Assembly: GCF_041296265.1 (NCBI RefSeq)
Contig: NC_091693.1
Span: 19,716,001 to 19,780,000, forward strand
Origin: Equus caballus
Lineage: Eukaryota; Chordata; Mammalia; Perissodactyla; Equidae
Length of the DNA stretch: 64,000 nucleotides
Direction: 5' to 3'
Both the position numbers and the translations under genes were made by a program. Position 1 is the first letter of the stretch, and the number at the start of each line of letters is the position of its first letter. This document shows, one piece after another, positions 29,577-39,008 of the stretch. Below the pieces are notes generated by a model. The model was not told the DNA's origin. It saw only the letters and a program-made list of their open reading frames with translations, and made no database searches.

Positions 29577-30042
29577 CCCTTGCCTCGGCCAAATCCACCC
29601 TGCTCCCCGTCTACCCCAAATTTCCCTTTCACTTTCGGTCTCCGGCTGTCACCCGGCCTGGCCCCTTCCACACCCAGCTGGGGCAAGCCTGGTGCGTGAG
29701 GAGCAATGGGCTCGGGTCCCCGAGGGGCGGGGCCGGGGTCTCCCTCCCGGTGCCGAGGGCGGAGGGCTGGGGGTCGGGCTCCTGGGTCCCCGGCCTGGGG
29801 AGGGTTCCGGGGACCGGACGTCGGGGTTCTTGGAAGGGGAGATGAGGACCTTTCGCCGTAACTGGGGCTCACGCAGGAAGCCCGTGGGAGTCGGAGGCGG
29901 AAACTTAGCCACATCAAGGGGCCGAGGGAGGGGCGGGGAGGTGGAGGGGCGGACGAGGAAGGGGCTGGGGTGCGGGGGTCCGAGACTCGCTCCTCTGTCC
30001 CTTCCAAGATCCAGCCACAGGCATGAGGGGCCCCCGGCCGAG

Positions 30043-33000
30043 ATGATAGTGCTGGCGCCAGCCTGGAGCCCAACTGTGCGTATACCAGGGAGAGAAGGAG
30101 GGGGAGAGGCAGGGCCGAGAGGGGAGACCGAGGGGTGAGGGGTGGAGAGAGGTGGGGAGATGTGGACAGAGGTGGAGGGAGAGGTGGACAGAGGTGGGAG
30201 AGATGTGGACAGAGGTGGGGGAGATGGAGGGAGGTGGGGGGAGATGGAGAGAGGTGGGGGAGACGTGGACAGAGGTGAGGGAGATGGACAGAGGTGGGGG
30301 AGATGGAGAGAGGTGGGGGAGATGGAGAGAAGTGGGGGGGAGATGGAGAGAAGTGCGGGAGATGAACAGAGGTGGGGGAGATGGACAGAGGTGGGGGAGA
30401 TGGAGAGAGGTGGGGGAGATGGAGAGAAGTGGGGGGGAGATGGAGAGAAGTGCGGGAGATGAACAGAGGTGGGGGAGATGGACAGAGGTGGGGGAGATGG
30501 AGAGAGGTGGGGGAGATGGAGAGAAGTGGGGGGGAGATGGAGAGAAGTGCGGGAGATGAACAGAGGTGGGGGAGATGGACAGAGGTGGAGGAGATGTGGA
30601 CAGAGGTGGGGGAGATGGAGAGAGGTGGGGGAGATGTGGACAGAGGTGGGGGAGATGGAGAGAGGTGGGGGAGATGGACAGAGGTGGGGGAGATGGAGAG
30701 AGGTGGGGGGGATGTGGACAGAGGTCGGAGAGATGGATAGAGGTGGGTGGAGATGAACAGAGGTGGGGGAGATGGAGAGAGGTGGGGGAGATGGACAGAG
30801 GTGGGGGAGATGGAGAGAGGTGCGGGAGATGTGGACAGAGGTGGGGGAGACGTGGACAGAGGTGGGGGAGATGGAGAGAGGTGGGGGAGATGGAGGGAGG
30901 TGGGGGAGATGGACGGAGGTGGGGGAGATGGAGAGAAGTGCGGGAGATGGAGAGAGGTGGGGGGAGATGGACAGAGGTGGAGGAGATGTGGACAGAGGTG
31001 GGGGAGATGGAGAGAGGTGGGGGAGATGGAGGGAGGTGGGGGAGATGGAGGGAGGTGGGGGGAGATGGAGAGAAGTGCGGGAGATGGAGAGAGGTGGGGG
31101 GAGATGGACAGAGGTGGAGGAGATGTGGACAGAGGTGGGGGAGATGGAGAGAGGTAGGGGAGATGTGGACAGAGGTGGGGGAGATGGAGAGAGGTGGGGG
31201 AGATGGACAGAGGTGGGGGAGATGTGGACAGAGGTGGGGGAGATGGAGAGAGGTGGGGGAGATGGAGAGAGGTGGGGGAGATGGAGAGAGGTGGGGGAGA
31301 TGTGGACAGAGGTGGGGGAGATGGAGAGAGGTGGGGGAGATGTGGACAGAGGTGGGGGAGATGGAGAGAGGTGGGGGAGATGTGGACAGAGGTGGGGGAG
31401 ATGGAGAGAGGTGGGGGAGATGTGGACAGAGGTGGGGGAGATGGACAGAGGTGGGGGAGATGGAGAGAGGTGGGGGGGATGTAGACAGAGGTCGGAGAGA
31501 TGGATAGAGGTGGGTGGAGATGAACAGAGGTGGGGGAGATGGACAGAGGTGGGGGAGATGGAGAGAGGTGGGGGAGATGGATAGAGGTGGGGGAGACGTG
31601 GACAGAGGTGGGGGAGATGGAGAGAGGTGGGGGAGATGGAGAGAGGTGGGGGAGATGTGGACAGAGGTGGGGGAGATGGAGAGAGGTGGGGGAGATGGAG
31701 AGAGGTGGGGGAGATGTGGACAGAGGTGGGGGAGATGGACAGAGGTGGGGGAGATGGAGAGAGGTGGGGGGGATGTGGACAGAGGTCGGAGAGATGGATA
31801 GAGGTGGGTGGAGATGAACAGAGGTGGGGGAGATGGATAGAGGTGGGGGAGATGGACGGAGGTGGGGGAGATGGAGAGAGGTGGGGGAGATGTGGACAGA
31901 GGTGGGGGAGATGGACGGAGGTGGGGGAGATGGAGGGAGGTGGGGGAGATGTGGACAGAGGTGGGGGAGATGGAGAGAGGTGCGGGAGATGTGGACAGAG
32001 GTGGGGGAGATGGAGGGAGGTGCGGGAGATGTGGACAGAGGTGGGGGAGATGGACGGAGGTGGGGGAGATGGAGGGAGGTGGGGGAGATGTGGACAGAGG
32101 TGGGGGAGATGGAGAGAGGTGGGGGAGATGTGGACAGAGGTGGGGGAGATGGAGAGAGGTGGGGGAGAGGTGAACAGGGGTTGGGGAGATGGAGAGAGGT
32201 GGGGGGAGATGGACAAGCGTCAGAGGAAGAAACAGAGGGAGATGGGTCCCAGTGGGGATGACAGGACCCAGCTCAGGACGAAGGAGGAGAGATGAGCACA
32301 GAAGGGCAGAGGGGTGGACAGAGAAGAGAAGATCCCAGGCAGAGGTGAGCAGAAAGGGAGAGAGACGGGCTGAGTCGGGGAGGTGGAGAGAGGGGGAGAG
32401 AAGAGGCCGGTCAGAGAGGGGCGCACAGAGCCAGATGGAGGGGGCAGAGAGCTGGAAGAGATGGATGAGCCCTGGGGCCGGGGGGAAGCCTCGCTGAGGG
32501 GGGTGTGGAGCCAATAGTGCCCCCCGCCCTGCAGACCTCGCTGCTGCTGCTGCTGCTGCTGCTGCTCAGCCCCGGCCTCCGCGGGAGCCCCGACTGCTCC
32601 TTCAGCCACAGCCCCATCTCCTCCACCTTTGCTAAGACCATCGGCAAGCTGGTGAGGGCTGCTCCCATCCTCTCCTGCGGGCCTTTTGGAGGCCCAGCTT
32701 CCCTCGCTGGGTCTGAGTTCCCCCCATCTAGGTCTCTGTCCTCGTGGGTCCCTGTCCCCCTCTCTCCGGGTCTCCACAGTTCCCTTCCTCCTGTCTTCAG
32801 CCCCGCCTGCCCCCGTTTTCTCTGCAGTCTGACTACCTGCTTCAAGATTACCCAGTCACGGTTGCCTCCAACCTACAGGACGTGAGTGTCAGGTGGGGGG
32901 GCAGGGTGGCTGGGATGGAGGTGGGCAGGAGAGGCTGGAGGTGCACCCCGCCCCCAGGAGACCAGCCTAGCTTACCCACCTGGCCGCCTCCTGCCCTGGG

Positions 33001-36000
33001 AGCCAGGCGTCCCGGCCCCAAGCCCCTTTTCCTCCCAGCCCCATGCACCCAAGCCCTGAGTGCCCTCTGCCCGCGGGGCCCAGAGCTCGGGTTGTCCCTC
33101 CCCAGGACGAGCTCTGTGGGGCCCTCTGGCGCCTGGTCCTGGCCCAGCGCTGGATGAGAAGGCTCAAGACTGTGGCTGGGTCCCAGATGCAAAACCTGCT
33201 GGAGGATGTCAACACCGAGATACTCTTTGTCACCTTATGTGCCTTCCAGGTCAGCCCTGAACTTGGGGGACAAGTGAGGGGAGCCAGCTGCCTTCCTAGG
33301 GAGTGGAAGTCAAGCTCTGCGAGGTGTTACTGGAGGTTTCTTTTGACCCTAGCAACCCAAAGGAGGTGGAGCTGGAACCCCAGTCCCACTGGGGGCCCCC
33401 GTTGCTGGGGAGCAACTCTTCTCCAGGCAGCGGAGGATGGGGAAGGGGCTGGGCCCGAGGCGACAATTCTGAGTTTATTTCTCGGGTCCTGTGGCAGGGC
33501 GTTGCTAAGGGGTTCTCTCCCCTTAGCAACCGGGAGAAGGAGGGGGTCTAAATTCCCTCTGGACCCAGGCCTGATTGGGCCCTGTTGTTGGGCGTTGCTA
33601 AGGAAGCTTCTCCCTAGCAACCAGGCAGAGCAGGGGTTCCAACTCTGAGACCCAGCCTCGTGGGGTCCCGGTTGCTGGGTGTTGCTAAGGAAGCTTCCCC
33701 TTAGCAACCAGGGGGAGGAGTCCAAACTCTGAGACTCAGCCTCATGGGGTCCCTGTTGTTGGGCGTTGCTAAGGAAGCTTCTCCCTAGCAACCAGGGGGA
33801 GCAGGGGTCCAAACTCTTGAGACCCAGCCTCGCTGGGCCATGTTGTTGGGCGTTGCTGGGCAGGGAAGGCCCTTGGCCTGAGACACTGGGGGTGATGCGG
33901 TGGTGACGTCTCCCTCCCCTGCCCCCAGCCCCCCCCCAGCTGTCTTCGATTCGTCCAGACCAACATCTCCCACCTCCTGCAGGACACCTCCCAGCAGCTG
34001 TTGGCCTTGAGGCCCTGGATCACCCGCCGGAATTTCTCCCGGTGCCTGGAGCTGCAGTGTCAGCCCGGTAAAGGCTCCCAGCGCCCCCGCAGTCCCCCAT
34101 CCACCCTCTCCCCTCCCACCCTCACCCCCTCCCACGGGCTGCATGACTTTGGGCATGTTCCCCCAAGTTCATTCCCCTTTCTGGGCCTCAGTTTACCCAC
34201 CTCTGAGAAGGGAAAAACAGTCCCTGCCTGTTTCTCTCCGGCCACCCTGTCCGACAGAAATGAGGGCCGCCTGTTTCAGTGTGAATTTTCTAGTGGTCAA
34301 GTTAAAAAAAAAAAACTGAGTTCACTTCTTTTCAGGAATTTTCACATTTGAGTTTTTCTAGCAAGTTACTAGTTGTTTGATTTTTTTAGGGGGGAGAATT
34401 ATAGATTCACAGAAAGATGCAAAGAAATGCACGGGGAGCTCCAGGCCACCCTTCACCCAGCCTCCCCGCTGTGACCTTTTGCCTGTTGACATTAATTATA
34501 GGACGCTATCAAAACCAGGAAATTGACACGTACCAATCCACAGAGTATTCAGATTTTATCAGTTCCACCTGCACGCGCGTGCGTGTGTGCATGTGTGTGT
34601 GTGTGTGTGTACGTGTTAGTGCCTGGGCTGCAGTAACAAAGTAACACAATCCAGGTGATTTAAACAACAGAAATTTATTGCCTCGCGGTTCTGGAAGCCA
34701 GAAGTCAGGAATCAAGGTGTTGGCCAAGCTGGCTCCTTCTGTGGGCGGCGAGGGAAGGACATGTCCGGGCCTCTCTCCTTGGCTCATAGGGGGCCACTTC
34801 CGTGTTCCCGTGGCTTTCTCCCTCTGCGTCCAGATTTCTCTTTTATAGACACCAGTCCTATTGGAGTCGGGGCCACCACTGATGCCCTCGTCTCTTGACG
34901 CCTCATAACTTGACACTCAAGTTAACCATTAACTTGTTTATCTCTTTAAAGACCCCGTCTCCAAAATAAGGTCACATTCCGAGGCACTGGGGGTTAGGAC
35001 TTCAACATACAAATGTTGAGGGACACACCTCAACCCTTAAAAGAGTGTGTGTATGAGATTTTAGCACGTGTAGCTTCCTGTAATCACCACCACAATCAAG
35101 ATACTTAACTTGACCCACTCCTTTTTTTTTTTTTTTTTGCTGAGGAAAATTGGCCCTGAGCGACCATCTGTTGCCAATTTTCCTCTGTTTTTTTTTTTAG
35201 CTTGAGGAAGATTAGCCCTGAGCTAACATCTGTGGCAGTCTTCCTCTATTTTATATATGGGACACCACCATAGCATGGCTGACAAGTGGTGCAGGTCTGC
35301 AGCCAGGATCTGAACCCACAAACCCAGGCTGCTGAAGCAGAGGGCGCCGAACTTAACCACTACACCACAGGGCTGGCCCCTTGACCTCCTCCCAACAACT
35401 CCATCCCTAACCGCTGACAACCACTAATCTGTTCTCTATAATGATATTATTGCATTTAATTGTAATCCTTTTATACTTATTTTTAGTAATTAATCATTTC
35501 AGTCACAAATTCTATTTAACCCAATATTTCCAACTAGTACCATTTCAACACATAGTCAATATTTTAAAAGACTAATTTCGTGAGTTATTTCACATTCTTT
35601 TTTTCCCTACTAAGTCTTTAAGAATCTGGTGTGTATTTTCCACTGATGACACGTCTCAAGTCCGACCAGCCACAGGCCACATGCTCAATAGCCACGTGGG
35701 GCGAGTGGCTGCCACCTGGGAGGGCCAGCGCTGAAGTACCAAAACGAGATAACTTTATTGGAATATGAGAGACTGTGCCCTGTGGAAACTCAGCTTTTTC
35801 AGTTTATTTAGGTTTTCTTTGTGGCCAAGTATATACTCAGTTTTCTAACTGAGCAAGGTCTTAGGAAAAGAATAGATTAATTTTTTGGTGGGGTCAGAGT
35901 CGAATCTGTGGGTATATCTTCTGTCAACTTTATCATGGAATTACTGTGTCTTTCTGTCCTTGGTATATTTGTCTATAGACCTGTCAGGTTCAGAGAGGGA

Positions 36001-37454
36001 TATTAAAAAGTCTTCCGGTCTATGGGCCGGCCCGGTGGCACAGCGGTTAAGTGAGCACGTTCCGGTTCCGGTGGCACAGCGTTAAGTGAGCTCATGGTTC
36101 GCCGGTTTGGATCCCGGGTGTGGACATGGCACCGCTTGGCAAGCCATGCTGTGGCAGGCGTCCCACATATAAAGTAGAGGGAGATGGGCATGGATGTTAG
36201 CTCAGGGCCAGTCTTCCTCAGCAAAAAGAGGAGGATTGGCAGCAGATGTTAGCTCAGGGCTAATCTTCCTCAAAAAAGAAAAAAAAAAGCCTCCCACTCT
36301 AGTGATATTTTTCTCAGTTTCTCCCTGCACTCCCAATCATTTTGCCATTTTGATTTAGCTTCATTTGTATTTACATTTATGACTCTTCATTTATTCAGCC
36401 AAGTATTATTAACTGTAAACAAATAGACAAACAGGAAAATATCTGAGTGTAAGGGGCCCCATGCAGGCAAATTAAAACAGGGTGACAGAATCATGGTCTG
36501 AGGTGGTTGGCTGGAAGGTCACTGAAACTTGGGAACAAGAACAGGCAGTGCAAAGGCCCTGAGACAGAAACCTGCCTATGTGTTTAAGGCATAGTGAGGC
36601 GGCCCCTGTGGCTGGAGTTGAGGGAGTGAAGGGGAGACTGTGGGAGATGAGGGTACAGAAGGAACAGAGGGGGCCAGATTGTATGGGGCCTTGTGGGCCA
36701 TCATAGCTTCGTACATTCTATCCTTTATTGTCTTGTTATCTATCCATTTATTCATTCAAATATTTAAACTATGTTAATATTATTTAGCAAGCACTAAGTA
36801 GTAGGTTCTAGTGATAAATAAGACAGATAAGGCTCCTGTCGCCCACATGGAGCTCACAGACTGTTGGGAAGGAGATGAATAAACAAACTGATACAGAAGC
36901 TCTAGAAACATCTTTGTCCAATTATAAAATAAAATGCGACCTATGTGCCAGACACTGTTCTAAGCCCTTTCTGTATATCCCCTCATGTCATTTTCGTGAC
37001 GACCTTATGAGGTAGGTGTAATGCTGACCCCCAACTGACAGACGAGGAGACTGAGGCACAGAGAGGGGAGCAGCCCTCCCGAGGTCACACAGCCGGCATC
37101 ACGCGGGCTTTCTTTCCTTCCCTGGCCCTGCCCTTCTCCCCAGTCACCAGCCTCCTCTCTCCCCCCAGACTCCTCCACCCTGCTGCCCCCGAGGAGTGCC
37201 GGGGCCTTGGGGGCCACAGCCCTGCCAGCCCCTCAGGCCCCTCTGCTGCTCCTGCTGCTGCTGCTGCCCGTGGCCGTCCTGCTGCCGGCCGCCGCCTGGT
37301 GCCTGCACTGGCGAAGGAGGAGGCGGAGGCCGGCCCGCCCTGGGGAGCCGGTGAGGGGCGGCGAGCAGAGGGGGTGGGAGGGCTGAGGGGGTGGCCAGGG
37401 GCCCCCGGCCCCAGTCCCCAGGACGTGCTGCCCCTGCGGCTCTTGGAGCACTGA
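30043..37454 (+). CDS. FLT3LG: FLT3LG, FLT3 ligand cytokine (7 coding exons)
   Basis: FLT3LG is a four-helix-bundle cytokine that signals through FLT3 to drive dendritic cell and progenitor growth. Coding exons: 30043-30075, 32535-32651, 32828-32881, 33106-33249, 33929-34067, 37169-37350 and a short last exon to TGA at 37452-37454, about 233 residues (human 235). Residues 1-26 are a signal peptide whose core is nine leucines, eight of them CTG codons. The six cysteines of the mature fold are present ([28 protein letters not shown]). A leucine-rich transmembrane helix (about 185-210) is followed by a basic RRRRRR stop-transfer. The acceptor of the last exon is uncertain: only use of the AG just before 37422 gives the human-like C-terminus ending LLEH. 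Intron 1 contains a 2.1-kb minisatellite. Identity is secure; only the terminal exon start is in doubt. Confidence 0.94.
30130..32215 (+). repeat. Large G/A-rich minisatellite in FLT3LG intron 1
   Basis: About 2.08 kb of tandem units fall in two length classes: 19 bases (AGATGGAGAGAGGTGGGGG and the GGACAGAGG form) and 21 bases (containing AGATGTGGACAGAGG). There are about 105 units. Higher-order blocks recur, for example the GGGGGATGTGGACAGAGGTC GGAGAGATGG segment seen near 30708, 31468 and 31768. The plus strand is nearly free of pyrimidines other than single T and C positions. Open frames of up to 866 codons on either strand reflect stop-free units and are not genes. Confidence 0.97.
33395..33865. 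repeat. Tandem array of GTTGCTAAGG...CCTTAGCAAC palindromes in FLT3LG intron 4
   Basis: Four regular units of about 83-90 bases have palindromes at 33501-33530, 33591-33620, 33681-33708 and 33764-33792. Partial units lie at about 33399 and 33849. Each palindrome is GTTGCTAAGG, a spacer often AAGCTTC, then CCTTAGCAAC or CCTAGCAAC. Between palindromes a CTCTGAGACCCAGCCTCGTG-type sequence repeats. The half-sites equal RFX X-box half-sites. Confidence 0.85.
34245..34335 (+). repeat. DNA-transposon-like fragment (CTGTCCGACAGAAA type)
   Basis: CCTGTCCGACAGAAATGAGG and AATTTTCTAGTGGTCAAG match the left end of a common mammalian non-autonomous element whose consensus starts CAGTGCTGTCCAATAGAA. A right-end piece of the same kind lies at 35500-35745, so the two may be halves of one element split by later insertions. 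The family name is not assigned. Confidence 0.45.
34612..35036 (-). mobile_element. MLT1-type MaLR LTR (fossil) inside the L1
   Basis: CAGTAACAAAGTAACACAAT, AACAACAGAAATTTATTGCC, TTTCTCTTTTATAGACACCA and GGGGGTTAGGACTTCAACAT follow a reverse-oriented MLT1 LTR nearly end to end. It is a solo LTR relic of old mammalian age with no internal region. Confidence 0.78.
35123..35380 (-). repeat. ERE SINE with target-site duplication
   Basis: The minus strand reads GGGGCCAGCCCTGTGGTGTA GTGGTTAAG and ends with two GCTCAGGGC tail modules. CTTGACCCACTCC (left) and CTTGACCTCCTCC (right) flank it. Confidence 0.85.
35500..35745 (+). repeat. DNA-transposon-like fragment, right half
   Basis: ATTTAACCCAATATTTCCAA, ATTTCACATTCTTTTTTTCC, CTGGTGTGTATTTTCCACTG and GCTCAATAGCCACGTGG follow the right half of the CAGTGCTGTCCAATA element. 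A more complete copy lies at 38498-38770. The family name is not assigned. Confidence 0.5.
36023..36290 (+). repeat. ERE SINE with an internal head duplication
   Basis: The head GGCCGGCCCGGTGGCACAGC GGTTAAGTGAGC is followed by a second partial head (TTCCGGTGGCACAGC GTTAAGTGAGC) at about 36066-36091, so the promoter region is partly doubled. The tail is normal, ending GCTCAGGGCTAATC and an A-rich run. FLT3LG intron 5. Confidence 0.85.
36500..36900 (-). repeat. L2 LINE fragments
   Basis: AACAGGCAGTGCAAAGGCCC TGAGACAG and GGGGCCTTGTGGGCCATCAT at 36530-36705, then TTTATTCATTCAAATATTTA and GGCTCCTGTCGCCCACATGG AGCTCACAG at 36745-36890, are two reverse-oriented L2 segments. Confidence 0.65.
36930..37100 (+). 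repeat. MIR SINE next to FLT3LG exon 6
   Basis: CTATGTGCCAGACACTGTTC TAAGCCC, CTTATGAGGTAGGTGTAATG and GACTGAGGCACAGAGAGG followed by GAGGTCACACAGCCGG are MIR in order. It ends about 70 bases before the exon 6 acceptor. Confidence 0.85.
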
Positions 37455-37675
37455 CTTGGTGAGTCCTTCACCAAGCTGAGGACCCTGGACTCTGGGGGAT
37501 GAGGGGCGGGCGCATGGGGAGTCACAGGAGAGCCGTGAGCAGGGGAGGGGCGGGTCAGCTCTGGAGGCACGAAGACCCCCCTGGGGCCGTGATCTGGGAC
37601 AGCCCGGAGGAGAGAGACGGGAGGCCAGAGAGGAGGCTGGCTGAGGGTCCAGGGAGGGAGGACAAAGCCTGAGGC

Positions 37676-37695
37676 GGGGGGGGGGGGGGGGGGGG
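37676..37695 (+). repeat. Poly-G run of 20
   Basis: Twenty consecutive G residues follow GAGGC. Runs like this are unstable and are common sequencing-error sites, so the exact length should not be trusted. Confidence 0.8.
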
Positions 37696-38234
37696 ACCAG
37701 GACCATGAGGATGGAGAGGAGGGGACAGAGATGGAGGCAGAGTCAGGGGTCAGGGGTCAGGGATCAAGAGGGACAGGGTGGGAGTCTGACGGGCTTTGGG
37801 GAGGGGGCACGGAGGACCCTGAGTCTGGCCCTCTGGGGCACCTGGGGGCAGAGGGAGATGAGGGACAGACAGGGAGCTCCGTGGGGACCTGTGGGGTCCA
37901 GGGGAGATGTTTGGGTACAAGAGTCTGCAAGCCGGGAGAGAGTGGCCTCCTGGAGCGGGCGGAGGGGATGCCTCTGCAAAGCCCTCTGGGTGTGACAAAA
38001 CTCAGGCTGTTCCAGGAACTTCGGCCAGCCCGGGGCAGGCGTGCGTAGGGGTTTGAAAAATGCCACAGGAAAACGTAGGTCTCAGCCACCAGGCAGGGGA
38101 GCTGGGACTTCCTGCCCAGGGCAGCAGCCAGCCAAGAAAAGCGAGTGATGGAGGAAAGAACCGGGGAACCCGTGTGGGGGCAGGAGGCGAATGGGCCCAG
38201 AGGGAGGAAGGAGAGGCCCAGTGGGTTCACTGAG

Positions 38235-38480
38235 AAGCTGGTTATTCTTATAGAGAAGCCATTATTATCCTTGTTTCACCAAGGCTGAAACCAAGGCACA
38301 GAGAGGGAGAGAATTTGCCAAAAGTGACACAGCTCATGAGTGATAGAGCCAAGATTTGACTCCGGGCCCTCTAGTTCCAGCCTCTGTGCCTTTCACTCTT
38401 CTGCCTCAGTTTCCTTATTCGTACAAAAGACTCTAATAATAGTCCTTTTACCATAGAGAGGTTAGGTGAGGTGACTCATG
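38235..38480 (+). repeat. MIR SINE fragments
   Basis: CCATTATTATCCTTGTTTCA CCAAGGCTGAAACCAAGGCA CAGAGAGGG then GTGACACAGCTCATGAGTG is a plus-strand MIR. CTGCCTCAGTTTCCTTATTC just after is a minus-strand MIR piece. Confidence 0.75.
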
Positions 38481-38497
38481 TGAGGTGCTTAGCGAAC

Positions 38498-38770
38498 ACT
38501 GTCCAACGGAAACTGAACACAAGCCACAGGTGTGAACTCAAATTTTCTAGTAGCCAGTTTCTTTTAAGCAAAAAGAAAACAGGTTACTTTGAATATTTTA
38601 TTTCATTCTGTGTATCCAAAATGTTTTCCTCGCAACATGTCACCCATATTTTTAAAAAATTACTAGTGAAAGGTTTTACATGCTTTTTTTCATACCAAGT
38701 CTTCAGAATCCAGTGTGTACTCCACACTTACATCTCGATTCAGACGCTCAATTGTTATCAGCAATACTTG
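38498..38770 (+). repeat. DNA-transposon-like element (CACTGTCCAACGGAAA type)
   Basis: Starts ACACTGTCCAACGGAAACTG, then CAAATTTTCTAGTAGCCAG, ATCCAAAATGTTTTCCTCGC and CTTCAGAATCCAGTGTGTAC. The order matches the common mammalian CAGTGCTGTCCAATA element with its short terminal inverted repeats. Diverged, 3' end incomplete. Confidence 0.55.
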
Positions 38771-38885
38771 ATCTGTATTAAGATTTCATGAAATTTACAG
38801 TTGCAAAATCAACTTCATAAGTTGTTCGCAACATACAGAAGTTTTCCAGTAACTGGATTGAGGATCGGTTTCTAAATTTCTTTCT

Positions 38886-38957
38886 TTCTTCTTTTTTTTG
38901 GTGAGGAAGATTGGCACTGAGCTAACACCTGTGCCAATCTTCCTCTACTTTATGTGA
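38886..38957 (-). repeat. ERE SINE 3' fragment
   Basis: GGTGAGGAAGATTGGCACTG AGCTAACACCTGTGCCAATC TTCCTC is the tail module of an ERE in reverse, without the tRNA-like head. Confidence 0.75.
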
Positions 38958-39008
38958 TTAGTTTCTAACGATTTTTCCTTCTTTTTGGCCGGAACCACTA
39001 TCTTCCAG

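Larger units (their letters stand above)
24610..30000. other. ALDH16A1-FLT3LG intergenic spacer
   Basis: I see no exon between the ALDH16A1 polyadenylation site and the FLT3LG start. Recognised content is transposon-derived: ERE copies, an old L1 with three insertions, L2, MIR and MLT1 pieces. The right end (29450-30000) becomes GC-rich and carries a strong CTCF-like motif. A noncoding first exon of FLT3LG could lie there but cannot be placed. Confidence 0.6.
34380..35460 (-). mobile_element. Old L1 LINE 3' region, interrupted by an MLT1 and an ERE
   Basis: ACAGAAAGATGCAAAGAAAT, GCTATCAAAACCAGGAAATT GACAC and a TG microsatellite (34577-34608) belong to an L1 3' region. It resumes after the MLT1 as TTAGCACGTGTAGCTTCCTG TAATCACCACCACAATCAAG and after the ERE as CTCCTCCCAACAACTCC and CAACCACTAATCTGTTCTC. 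One old copy in FLT3LG intron 5. Confidence 0.7.

Noticed and set aside
30152-32295. Plus-strand open frames rich in Gly, Glu, Arg and Trp
   Set aside because: Same minisatellite read in other frames; several overlapping versions exist, as expected for a stop-free repeat.
29649-32514. Minus-strand open frames of 855 and 866 codons rich in Ser, Pro, His and Leu
   Set aside because: They are read straight through the 19/21-base minisatellite and have no start context, domain or conservation. The units lack stop codons in several frames.
33395-33865. CRISPR-like array of regularly spaced palindromes
   Set aside because: The repeats are a tandem minisatellite in a mammalian intron; the sequence between palindromes is also repeated, unlike spacers.
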